Assembly: GCA_050742535.1 (NCBI GenBank)
Contig: JBOGIQ010000254.1
Location: forward strand, 1-9,157
Length of the DNA stretch: 9,157 bases
From: Gp6-AA40 sp050742535
GTDB taxonomy: Bacteria; Acidobacteriota; Vicinamibacteria; Vicinamibacterales; UBA2999
Direction of reading: 5' to 3'
Below the pieces are notes generated by a model that worked only from the letters and a program-made list of their open reading frames with translations, was not told the origin of the DNA and did no database searches. This document shows, piece by piece, positions 1 through 5,779 of this stretch (positions within the stretch are counted from its first letter, which is position 1; the number at the start of each line of letters is the position of its first letter). A program made the position numbers and the translations under genes.

Positions 1-126
1 CGCCCAGCCCTTGTCCGCCGCCACCTTCGTCAGCGCCGCCGTCAGCGTCGTCTTCCCGTGGTCGATGTGGCCGATCGTCCCCACGTTCACGTGCGGCTTT
101 GAACGATCAAATTTTTCCTTCGCCAT
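1..126 (-). CDS. tuf: Elongation factor Tu, N-terminal 42 residues (runs off the window)
   Basis: EF-Tu is the GTPase that delivers aminoacyl-tRNA to the ribosome. Only the first 42 codons are present; the gene continues beyond base 1. The translation begins MAKEKFDRSKPHVNVGTIGH and carries the P-loop GHIDHGKT at residues 19-26, which is diagnostic for EF-Tu. The ATG at 124-126 is preceded by a GGAG Shine-Dalgarno (133-136) six bases upstream, inside a purine-rich GGAGAGG. The gene is last in a tRNA-Thr/Tyr/Gly/Thr cluster on the same strand, the same arrangement as tufB in E. coli. It is probably co-transcribed with those tRNAs from the promoter near 1108-1137. Nothing in the visible part is abnormal. 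Confidence 0.97.
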   Translation of the reverse strand, partial: MAKEKFDRSKPHVNVGTIGHIDHGKTTLTAALTKVAADKGWA

Positions 127-218
127 CTGCCTCTCCGATAAGCCGGTTTCGCTGCACCCGCGCCGCGGTCACTCGCTCGCCTTGTCAGTCAGTGGCTGTG
201 CCGGGCTCGCCATCCGTA

Positions 219-245
219 GCTCGCCGGCACAATCCATCGGCGAGC
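219..245 (-). repeat. Hairpin between tRNA-Thr(GGT) and tuf
   Basis: An 8-bp perfect inverted repeat (219-226 with 238-245) encloses an 11-nt loop, starting 6 bases past the 3' end of tRNA-Thr(GGT). There is no T-run, so a classic terminator is unlikely, and tuf downstream needs read-through. A role in processing the tRNA away from the tuf mRNA is my inference. The rest of the 127-251 spacer holds the tuf leader and ribosome binding site. Confidence 0.5.
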
Positions 246-251
246 GAAGGA

Positions 252-327
<76 letters not shown>

Positions 328-336
328 CCTTCGCTA

Positions 337-389
337 GTTGGTAGTTCGTAGTTCGTAGTTCGTGAATACACACACTACGAACTACCAAC
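337..389. repeat. Tandem heptamer and long inverted repeat between tRNA-Gly and tRNA-Thr
   Basis: The left part has three consecutive copies of GTAGTTC (341-347, 348-354, 355-361). A perfect 15-bp inverted repeat pairs 337-351 with 375-389 across a 23-nt centre, and further GAACTAC-type copies follow to about 405. It nearly fills the 81-bp spacer between two tRNA genes. Its AT content is clearly higher than that of the surroundings. It would fold into a hairpin in the tRNA precursor or extrude as a cruciform. It looks like a dispersed simple-repeat palindrome rather than a gene. Function unknown. Confidence 0.75.
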
Positions 390-408
390 CAGCCAACTAC
401 GAACTCAA

Positions 409-483
409 TGGAGCGGGAGACGGGGATCGAACCCGCGACCAACAGCTTGGAAGGCTGTGACTCTACCACTGAGTTACTCCCGC
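409..483 (-). tRNA. glyT: tRNA-Gly (anticodon TCC)
   Basis: The 75-nt cloverleaf has acceptor arms GCGGGAG (477-483 side) and CTCCCGC (413-419 side), a GGTTCGATCC T-arm, and encoded CCA (409-411). The anticodon stem ACAGC/GCTGT encloses CTTCCAA, giving anticodon TCC (complement at 449-451). It is third in the tRNA-tuf cluster; the symbol is assigned by synteny with E. coli glyT. Confidence 0.97.
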
Positions 484-520
484 CTTCGCGGCTCGCTTCC
501 TTCGCTCACTCGCCGACTAC

Positions 521-536
521 GGCGGGCAAGCCCGCC
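521..536. repeat. GC hairpin in the tRNA-Tyr/tRNA-Gly spacer
   Basis: A perfect 6-bp stem (521-526 with 531-536) closes a CAAG tetraloop (CUUG in the transcribed strand, a stable tetraloop type). It lies in the 240-bp spacer 484-723, which holds no recognisable gene. It is one of three hairpins in that spacer. Confidence 0.55.
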
Positions 537-617
537 ATGTTGTCGCGAACGATTCCGCGCACCGCAAACTCAATCAACCGTTCGATAAACCTGCGTTCCG
601 CTCCCGCGTTACTTCAT

Positions 618-636
618 CGCGGCGCGAAGCGCCGCG
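618..636. repeat. Second GC hairpin in the tRNA-Tyr/tRNA-Gly spacer
   Basis: A perfect 8-bp stem (618-625 with 629-636) closes a 3-nt loop. It is very stable on paper, but it lacks a T-tract on either side, so I do not call it an intrinsic terminator. It may act in processing of the polycistronic tRNA precursor (inference). Confidence 0.55.
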
Positions 637-665
637 GCAAGAAACAGAGGAGGGGAGGCCCCTCG

Positions 666-729
666 CCACCAACCTTCGCCGTGCGGCGCGCCCAACCTTC
701 CACGCGCGCCGCGTTAAGAAGGTTGGTGG
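666..729. repeat. Two-tier inverted repeat whose outer arm is the 3' end of tRNA-Tyr
   Basis: The outer arms are an 11-bp perfect match (666-676 with 719-729). The inner arms are 8 bp (683-690 with 705-712) around a 14-nt loop. The right outer arm covers the encoded CCA, the discriminator base and two acceptor bases of tRNA-Tyr. In the transcript, the 3' trailer could therefore pair back onto the tRNA's own 3' terminus. Confidence 0.65.
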
Positions 730-810
730 GGAGGGGAGGGTTCGAACCTCCGTAGCCACAAGGGCGGCAGGTTTACAGCCTGCTGCGATTGACCGCTCTG
801 CCACCTCCCC
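724..810 (-). tRNA. tyrU: tRNA-Tyr (anticodon GTA), class II with long variable arm
   Basis: The 87-nt gene has acceptor arms GGGGAGG (804-810) and CCTCCCC (728-734), a GGTTCGAACC T-arm, a long variable arm and encoded CCA (724-726). The anticodon stem GCAGG/CCTGC encloses CTGTAAA, so the anticodon is GTA (complement at 774-776). The long variable arm is expected for bacterial tRNA-Tyr. It is second in the cluster; the symbol is assigned by synteny with E. coli tyrU. Confidence 0.97.
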
Positions 811-910
811 GAATCTTTTCGTCGTGCCTCCGGCGTTTGCGCGTTGATGCGCGCAGACACCGATATCAATGTCTTGGAATCGTGGTTGTTCGACGTCCCG
901 GCCTTATCTG

Positions 911-997
911 GCAAAACGCCTTAACGGCGTTTCGCTGTCTCGCAAAACGCCTTAACGGCGTTTCGCTGTCTCGCAAACCGCCTTCACGACGTTTCGC
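911..997. repeat. Tandem 31-bp palindromic repeat, 2.8 copies
   Basis: Two identical 31-bp units (911-941 and 942-972) and a diverged partial third (973-997) abut without spacers. Each unit has a 7-bp inverted repeat, AAACGCC and GGCGTTT around TTAAC. In the third unit the palindrome is damaged. The array lies in the 206-bp spacer between tRNA-Thr(TGT) and tRNA-Tyr, so it is transcribed as part of the tRNA precursor. I see no coding potential here. Tandem duplication by slippage is the simplest origin. Confidence 0.85.
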
Positions 998-1016
998 ATG
1001 CTGGCTGGAGCTCCGA

Positions 1017-1093
1017 TGGAGCTGGCGGAGGGATTTGAACCCCCGACCGGCTGATTACAAATCAGCTGCTCTACCGGACTGAGCTACGCCAGC
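1017..1093 (-). tRNA. thrU: tRNA-Thr (anticodon TGT)
   Basis: The 77-nt cloverleaf has acceptor arms GCTGGCG (1087-1093) and CGCCAGC (1021-1027), a GGTTCAAATCC T-arm and encoded CCA (1017-1019). The anticodon stem GCTGA/TCAGC encloses TTTGTAA, giving anticodon TGT (complement at 1057-1059). It is the first gene of the cluster and lies just downstream of the predicted promoter; the symbol is assigned by synteny with E. coli thrU. Confidence 0.97.
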
Positions 1094-1107
1094 CAGACAA
1101 AGAGCGA

Positions 1108-1137
1108 ATAATAGCACTTCCCGTGCCACAGTGGCAA
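1108..1137 (-). promoter_or_regulatory. Predicted sigma70 promoter of the tRNA-tuf operon, with overlapping palindrome
   Basis: On the minus strand there is a -35 TTGCCA (1132-1137) and a -10 TATTAT (1108-1113), 18 bp apart. Transcription would start near 1101, about eight bases ahead of the first tRNA. A perfect 13-bp palindrome TGCCAC-A-GTGGCA (1124-1136) covers five of the six -35 bases and the adjoining spacer, where a repressor could block RNA polymerase. The promoter is a consensus match only. The operator idea is inference. Confidence 0.6.
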
Positions 1138-1200
1138 CCGACGCCGGACGGCGCCTATGACACCTCTGATTTTGCCAGAAATCGCTTAACAGCCATTAGC

Positions 1201-1959
1201 TCAGCTATTTACGCCGTTCTCCCAACTCGTGCCCTGCGCCTTGCCCGCCTCGCGCTGGCGGCGAGCCTCGAACAAGACAATGCCGGCCGCCACCGACACA
1301 TTCAGGCTCGACACATGTCCGCGCATCGGGATGCGTGCCGTGAAGTCGCATTTTTCCCGCACGAGCCGCCGCAGGCCACTGCCCTCGGCACCCACCACGA
1401 TTGCGGACGGCATCAGGAAGTCAATCTCGTCGTAGTTCGTGGTGGCGTCGTCCGCAAGGCCGACCGTCCAGACGCCACTCTCCTTCAGCTCGTCGAGCGC
1501 ACGCGCGATGTTGACCACCTGTGCGATCTTGACGTACGCCACAGCGCCTGCTGACGCTTTCGCCGCGGCGCCGCCGAGCGCCGCCGAACGCCTGTTCTGC
1601 ATCACCACGCCGTCGGCCCCGGCCGCGTCGGCCGTTCGAAGAATCGCGCCGACGTTGTGCGGATCCTCCACGCCGTCGAGCACGACGATCAACGCCGGGC
1701 CGGCGGTACCGCGAACCAGCTCTTCAACGCTGTGGTCCACCGAAGCGTCGTCAACATCAGCGACGACGCCCTGATGCACGCCGCCTCGTGCCACGCGATC
1801 CAACAGCTGACTGTCGACGCGCTGAACCCTGACGCCGCGTTCTGCAGCGAGCGCAAGCAATTCCTGGATCCGTCCGCCGCTGCGCTGACCGACGCGAACC
1901 GCGGTGACGCGCCCGGCGCGCAACGCCTCGAGCACCGGATTGATCCCGTAAACGATCAT
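1201..1959 (-). CDS. rlmB: 23S rRNA (guanosine-2'-O-)-methyltransferase RlmB
   Basis: A SpoU/TrmH-family SAM-dependent RNA 2'-O-methyltransferase. The E. coli RlmB enzyme methylates G2251 in the 23S P-loop. The 252 residues match the family length. Residues 1-75 form the RNA-binding substrate domain (starts MIVYGINPVLEAL). The knotted SPOUT domain shows motif 1 NVGAILRTADAAG (102-114, with N102 and R108), motif 2 VVGAEGSGLRRLV (188-200) and motif 3 IPMRGHVSSLNVSVAAG (210-226, with S218 and N220). The ATG at 1957-1959 has only a distant purine-rich AAGGGA 11 bases upstream. The gene lies upstream of the tRNA-tuf promoter on the same strand. I see no strong terminator in 1094-1200, so read-through into the tRNAs is possible. 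The tail after about residue 235 is variable. Confidence 0.95.
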   Translation of the reverse strand: MIVYGINPVLEALRAGRVTAVRVGQRSGGRIQELLALAAERGVRVQRVDSQLLDRVARGGVHQGVVADVDDASVDHSVEELVRGTAGPALIVVLDGVEDPHNVGAILRTADAAGADGVVMQNRRSAALGGAAAKASAGAVAYVKIAQVVNIARALDELKESGVWTVGLADDATTNYDEIDFLMPSAIVVGAEGSGLRRLVREKCDFTARIPMRGHVSSLNVSVAAGIVLFEARRQREAGKAQGTSWENGVNS

Positions 1960-2084
1960 GTCAGTCGTCGTCCCTTCGGGCTGGAGGCGAATCGAAGGCG
2001 CATCACGACGGTTCGTCGGTCAAAAGAGGCCGTCCATCCGAAAGGGCGCTGCTGCTCGGCCGCGGCCATTTACCGTGACTGGTC

Positions 2085-2090
2085 AAGGAG
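2085..2090 (+). promoter_or_regulatory. Ribosome binding site of the small exported protein
   Basis: AAGGAG ends six bases before the ATG at 2097. This near-ideal site fixes the start. The rest of the 1960-2096 divergent intergenic region must hold promoters for rlmB and this operon, but I could not identify convincing -10/-35 pairs. Confidence 0.8.
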
Positions 2091-2096
2091 CCTGTC

Positions 2097-2639
2097 ATGA
2101 CGACACAAACGATGATCAGGGAAATCGCGGCCGCGCTGCTGCTCGCCGGTTTCATTTTCGCACCTGGAGTCGCCGCCTTCGCGCAGGCGCCGGAGGCGCC
2201 GCCGAATCCACTCATGAGTCTGCCGCAAGCCATCCAGGCGACGCCCGGATGCCTCGGCGTCGAGACCGCGATGACACAGAGCGGCAAGATGGTCATCTTC
2301 GCGTGGTTCGAGAACAAGAAGGCGGCGCTCGCTTGGTACTATAGCCAGACTCATCAGGCGCTGATGAAGATGATGGGCGGCGGGCCGTCCCGTCCACGCG
2401 GTCCGATGGCCGATGTCCCGGACGACGGCCGGCCGATCATGGCGATCGCGTCGGTCACGCTGTCACGGCCGCAGGACGGCATTCCTCAGACCGGACTTCC
2501 GCCGGTGTCGCAGATCGCGATCGAACTGTACGCGCCACTCCCGGGCGGCCTCGCGGCGGGAGGGCGATTCGCACCTGCCGCCGTCAACGTCCCCGGTCTC
2601 CTGCTCAGCCCGAGTACGACCGGACCGGGATCGAAATAG
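2097..2639 (+). CDS. Small exported protein of unknown function, first gene of a two-component operon
   Basis: A 180-residue protein I do not recognise by name. Residues 1-30 form a signal peptide: a short charged start, a hydrophobic core around 10-27, and an AFA-QA cleavage site near 29. The mature part has a compact region (about 47-92) with PGCLGVE, KMVIFAWFENKKAALAWY and SQTHQALM. The pattern of one strand, then a helix ending in a histidine, recalls the dimeric alpha-beta barrel (ABM-like) fold, but this is only a resemblance. A proline/glycine-rich middle (94-113) and a second strand-rich part (114-147) follow, then a low-complexity tail. A 22-base gap separates it from the histidine kinase gene, so the two are very likely co-transcribed. 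It may be a periplasmic partner or target of the kinase (inference). Confidence 0.8.
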   Translation: MTTQTMIREIAAALLLAGFIFAPGVAAFAQAPEAPPNPLMSLPQAIQATPGCLGVETAMTQSGKMVIFAWFENKKAALAWYYSQTHQALMKMMGGGPSRPRGPMADVPDDGRPIMAIASVTLSRPQDGIPQTGLPPVSQIAIELYAPLPGGLAAGGRFAPAAVNVPGLLLSPSTTGPGSK

Positions 2640-2661
2640 GATCGCCGTCAACGGAAGAGCC

Positions 2662-3738
2662 ATGCGTGGACCGGGGATACGGCGGCGGGACTGGTTGTGG
2701 CTGCTCGCCATCAACATGATCGCGAACCTCGTCGCCGACGTCACGCTCAACGAGCACCCCGTTCCGTGGCTGGAGGTTCCGGTCCGGGCATGGCCCGGCT
2801 TCGTCGTCTCAACGACGATCAGCTCGTTATGTCTGGTGGTCATGTCGCGGTGGACGCCGATCGTTTCCCGGATATTCGGGCGATGGACTCGCTGGCTGAT
2901 TCTGATACCGACGCTGATCGTGCTGGCCGTCGTCGGCACGCTGGTTGCCGTCGCGCTGCTGACGCCGCTCGGCTATGTGGACGGCTGGGACGCGTATGTC
3001 GCGGCGTTTCGCGGCACGGTCAAGATTTCGATTGCGATGACGCTGGTCTTCGGGATTTACACCACGATCACCGAGACGCTGAAATCTCGTCTCGACGAGG
3101 CGACGCTGGCACTGCGGACCAAGGAACGTGACGAGGCCGAAGCACGCCGGGTGGCTTCGGAAGCGCAGCTGGCGTCGCTCGAGTCGCGCGTCAATCCGCA
3201 CTTCTTCTTTAACACACTGAACTCGATTGCCGCGCTGACACGGGAAGACGCCGTTCGGGCCGAACGGATGACCACCCAGCTGGCGTCGCTGATGCGGTCG
3301 TCACTGAGCGCGGATTCGACACCACTCGTCACGCTCGAACAGGAAACGCAGCACGTTCGCGACTACCTGGAAATCGAGCATGTGCGCTTTGGCAGCAGGC
3401 TGCGCTTCGACATCTGCATCGCCAGTGACGCCAAGCCGGCGCTCGTGCCGCGTCTCGCACTGCAGACGATCGTGGAAAACAGCGTCAAGTACGCCGTCTC
3501 CACCCGGCGCGAGGGCGCCCGGATTCACGTGACGGCGGAGCGGCTCAACGGGCGCCTGCGCATCGCCGTCACGGATGACGGGCCTGGATTTGATGGCGCG
3601 GCCATTGCGGACGGCCACGGCCTGGCGCTGATCCGTGCGCGGCTCGTGCTGCTCTACGACGGCAACGCCACGCTGTCCATCGACAGCCGGGACGGATGCA
3701 CGACCGTCGCCATGGATCTGCCGACATCCAATGTCTGA
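2662..3738 (+). CDS. LytS/YehU-type membrane sensor histidine kinase
   Basis: A 358-residue kinase of the His_kinase (PF06580)/HATPase_c type that phosphorylates a LytTR regulator. Four hydrophobic segments lie at about 12-27, 46-62, 78-101 and 118-136; a coiled-coil-like linker (about 138-176) follows. The phosphoacceptor region SRVNPHFFFNTLNSI has His at 180. The ATP-binding domain shows the N-box VENSVKYAV (271-279), G1 box DDGPGF (305-310) and G2-like GHGLALI (318-324). There is no recognisable extracytoplasmic sensor domain, so the membrane segments probably sense the signal. The frame is open upstream to an ATG at 2413, but that stretch lies inside the previous gene. I chose the ATG at 2662, preceded by GGAAG (2653-2657). 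The 3' end overlaps the regulator gene by 8 bases, indicating translational coupling. Confidence 0.93.
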   Translation: MRGPGIRRRDWLWLLAINMIANLVADVTLNEHPVPWLEVPVRAWPGFVVSTTISSLCLVVMSRWTPIVSRIFGRWTRWLILIPTLIVLAVVGTLVAVALLTPLGYVDGWDAYVAAFRGTVKISIAMTLVFGIYTTITETLKSRLDEATLALRTKERDEAEARRVASEAQLASLESRVNPHFFFNTLNSIAALTREDAVRAERMTTQLASLMRSSLSADSTPLVTLEQETQHVRDYLEIEHVRFGSRLRFDICIASDAKPALVPRLALQTIVENSVKYAVSTRREGARIHVTAERLNGRLRIAVTDDGPGFDGAAIADGHGLALIRARLVLLYDGNATLSIDSRDGCTTVAMDLPTSNV

Positions 3739-4495
3739 GGCGACGATTCGCGCGTTCGTCGTCGACGACGAGCGTCTCGCCGTCGATCGCCTGTGCCGGC
3801 TGCTCGAAGCGACGGGACGAGTCACGGTGGTCGGCTCGGCGACGGATCCCGAACGGGCGCTCACCGAGCTGCGAGCGCGGTCGGTCGACGTCATCTTTCT
3901 CGACGTCCAGATGCCGGAGCTGTCCGGATTCGACCTGCTCGCCCGCCTGGACGCGGACACGCCCGTCGTGTTCACGACGGCGTACGACCAGTACGCGATC
4001 GAAGCGTTCGCCGTGAACTCCGTCGACTACCTGCTGAAGCCGATCGAATCAGCACGCCTGGACCATGCGCTCGACAAGCTGCAGCGGCTGACGGGCGACA
4101 ACCGGCCGGACGTCCGCCTTCTGGCGCGCGAGCTGGCGGCGCACCTGACGCCAGGACGGAAGCTCGAACGCATTGCATCGCGGGTCGCGGATCGCACGAT
4201 CATCCTCGACGTTGCCCGTGTCAGCCATGTGGTGGCACGGGACAAGCTGACGTTTGCGGCGCTCGGCGGCCGCGAACATATCGTGAACTACACGCTGGCG
4301 CAGCTCGAAGAGCGGCTCGACTCGCGCCGGTTCGTACGCGTGCACCGGGGCGCGCTGGTGAACGTCACCTTCGTCGACGAGCTCTATCCGGACGTGGACG
4401 GCGGCATGCTGGTGCGATTGAAAGACGAGAGGAAGACGGAGATCAGCGTCGCGAGGGACCGCGTGAAGAATCTGAAAGAGCGGCTTGGGATCTGA
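3731..4495 (+). CDS. LytTR-family response regulator
   Basis: A 254-residue transcription regulator of the LytR/AlgR type. The receiver domain (6-120) has the acidic pocket D12/D13, phosphoacceptor D58 in FLDVQMPELSG, the switch T82/T83 in FTTAYD, and K103 in YLLKPIE. A linker of about 25 residues leads to a LytTR DNA-binding domain (about 145-250) with the hallmark RFVRVHRGALVNV (200-212). All phosphorelay residues are present, so it should be functional. The ATG at 3731 overlaps the kinase stop by 8 bases, and an upstream extension in this frame would lie within the kinase gene. It is the cognate partner of the LytS-type kinase. LytTR proteins bind as dimers to direct repeats; I did not find a clear paired site in the 1960-2096 region. 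Confidence 0.95.
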   Translation: MSEATIRAFVVDDERLAVDRLCRLLEATGRVTVVGSATDPERALTELRARSVDVIFLDVQMPELSGFDLLARLDADTPVVFTTAYDQYAIEAFAVNSVDYLLKPIESARLDHALDKLQRLTGDNRPDVRLLARELAAHLTPGRKLERIASRVADRTIILDVARVSHVVARDKLTFAALGGREHIVNYTLAQLEERLDSRRFVRVHRGALVNVTFVDELYPDVDGGMLVRLKDERKTEISVARDRVKNLKERLGI

Positions 4496-4511
4496 GGCAC
4501 CCCTGAAGGGC

Positions 4512-4542
4512 GCCCTACGCAGGGCACCGCGTTAGCGGTGCC
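4512..4542. terminator. Hairpins between the convergent regulator and ispDF genes
   Basis: Stem 1 pairs 4512-4516 with 4521-4525. Stem 2 is a stronger 8-bp pair, 4523-4530 with 4535-4542, around a GTTA loop. The stems share three bases, so they compete. The ispDF stop codon (4532-4534, minus) sits inside the loop of stem 2. A convergent junction of only 36 bases suggests a bidirectional transcription end, but neither side has a T-tract, so the terminator call is tentative. Confidence 0.45.
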
Positions 4543-5701
4543 GCGCCAGCAACGCCACCGCGTGCGCGGCGATCGCGTCGCCGGCGCCGACGGAATCCAC
4601 GCCCTCGTTCGTCTTCCCTTTCACGCTCACCTGACACGCGTCGCAGCCGAGCGCCCCGGCCACGCTGGCGCGAATCGCCTCGGCATGCGGCGCGAGCTTC
4701 GGCCGCTGGGCCACGACGACGACGTCGACGTTGATCACCATGTAACCAGCGGCCGCGACAATCGCCGCGGCGCGGCGAAGCAGATCGAGGCTGTTGGCGT
4801 CCTTCCACGCCGCGTCCGTGTCGGGGAAATGCCGTCCGATATCGCCGGCGCCGGCGGCGCCAAGAATGGCATCGGTCACCGCGTGACAAATCACGTCGGC
4901 ATCGGAATGCCCGAGCAACCCCTTATCGAACGGAATCGTCACGCCGCCGAGAACCAGGGGTCGGCCTTCAACGAGCCGATGCAGGTCATACCCGTTGCCG
5001 ATGCGCATGCCCGCGTAGGGCGCCGCTTCGGCGGTGCCACCGAGCAGCTTCTCGGCCAACGCCAGATCGTCCGCGGTGGTGATCTTCAGGTTTCGCGGGT
5101 CGCCGTCGACGAGCTGCACCGGATGGCCGGCCTGTTCGGCGAGCGCGGCCTCGTCGGTCGCGTCGGCGCGGCTCGTCAGCGCGTGCCGCAGCACGTCAAC
5201 GCGAAATGCCTGCGGCGTCTGCGCCAGGTAGATCCGATCGCGTGGCAGTGTCTCCACGATGTGTCCCGTGGCATCCGCCCGTTTCACCGTGTCGCTGGCG
5301 CGAAGGGCGGCGATCGCGGCGCCGGTCTCGAACGCCGCGTCGATGGTGCGCCGGATCAGCGCATCGGTGACCAGCGGCCGGGCCGCATCGTGGATGACCA
5401 CCACCTCCGCTCGCTGGTCGACGCGCTCGAACGCCTGCCGTACGGAGTCCTGCCGGCGTTCGCCGCCGTCGACAATCAGCACCGGCTTCGCGCGTGAGCG
5501 CAGATACACGGGTGGGTCGGCGGCAAGAGACACAGGAAGTGCGACGACGACCTCGGCAACGACGTCGGAATCGATGAATGCGTCGACGCTGCGCTGGAGG
5601 ATCGTGCGGCCACCGAGCGTGGCGAGCTGTTTCGGCTGCCCGCCACCGAAGCGCAGCCCGCGTCCGCCCGCGGCAATGATTGCGGAAACGTGTCGAGCCA
5701 G
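4532..5701 (-). CDS. ispDF: Bifunctional IspDF (MEP cytidylyltransferase / 2-C-methyl-D-erythritol 2,4-cyclodiphosphate synthase)
   Basis: A fusion of two enzymes of the MEP isoprenoid pathway. IspD joins CTP to 2-C-methyl-D-erythritol 4-phosphate; IspF cyclises the later diphosphate intermediate. Numbered from a possible CTG start at 5701 there are 389 residues, normal for IspDF. IspD motifs are AIIAAGGRGLRFGGGQPKQL (7-26), DGGERRQDSV (78-87), IHDAARPLV (103-111) and AQTPQAF (160-166). IspF begins near M232: GYDLH (237-241, metal ligands D239/H241), GHSDADVICHAVTDA (264-278), GDIGRHFPDTD (286-296) and KGKTNEGVDSVG (362-373). There is no ATG, GTG or TTG in frame between the upstream stop and the conserved N-terminus. 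The first standard start, GTG at 5533, would delete the CTP-binding loop. The nearest Shine-Dalgarno, GAGG (5715-5718), is 13 bases from the CTG, rather far. The identity is firm; the exact start is not. Confidence 0.93.
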   Translation of the reverse strand: MARHVSAIIAAGGRGLRFGGGQPKQLATLGGRTILQRSVDAFIDSDVVAEVVVALPVSLAADPPVYLRSRAKPVLIVDGGERRQDSVRQAFERVDQRAEVVVIHDAARPLVTDALIRRTIDAAFETGAAIAALRASDTVKRADATGHIVETLPRDRIYLAQTPQAFRVDVLRHALTSRADATDEAALAEQAGHPVQLVDGDPRNLKITTADDLALAEKLLGGTAEAAPYAGMRIGNGYDLHRLVEGRPLVLGGVTIPFDKGLLGHSDADVICHAVTDAILGAAGAGDIGRHFPDTDAAWKDANSLDLLRRAAAIVAAAGYMVINVDVVVVAQRPKLAPHAEAIRASVAGALGCDACQVSVKGKTNEGVDSVGAGDAIAAHAVALLARHR

Positions 5702-5728
5702 AAAAAGAAGTTTACCTCGCGATCGTGG

Positions 5729-5773
5729 CGCGAACCCTGCCCGGTTCGCGAGGCGCGCCTCACAAGGCGCGCC
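5729..5773. repeat. Tandem GC-rich hairpins between the kinase-like gene and ispDF
   Basis: Stem 1 pairs 5729-5736 with 5743-5750 (8 bp, 6-nt loop). Stem 2 pairs 5752-5760 with 5765-5773 (9 bp, CACA loop). They are one base apart and start 6 bases after the stop of the upstream gene. In the minus-strand transcript they precede the ispDF ribosome-binding region. They could attenuate or stabilise the downstream message (inference). The design matches the pair at 7468-7513. Confidence 0.75.
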
Positions 5774-5779
5774 CCACGG

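Noticed and set aside
911..997. Possible CRISPR array
   Set aside because: The repeat units abut with no unique spacers, there are fewer than three full copies, and no cas genes are present.
408..1082. Several open frames across the tRNA region
   Set aside because: They run through tRNA genes. Translations such as ETGIEPATNSLEG and GGFEPP are the well-known false peptides made by reading the antisense of tRNA T-arms.
1138..1200. Terminator after rlmB
   Set aside because: Only a short GC palindrome with almost no loop is present and there is no T-tract, so I cannot support a terminator.
1960..2096. Divergent promoters and LytTR-type binding repeats
   Set aside because: The region must contain promoters, but no -35/-10 pair with good spacing and no paired direct repeat stood out.
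2413..2661. Longer N-terminus for the histidine kinase from an ATG at 2413
   Set aside because: This stretch overlaps the exported-protein gene in another frame and codes Arg/Ser-rich sequence. The ATG at 2662 has its own purine-rich site and starts just before the first membrane segment.
4538..5497. 319-codon open frame on the plus strand
   Set aside because: It is antisense to ispDF, whose motifs are unmistakable. The translation is Arg/Gly/His-rich and resembles no protein.
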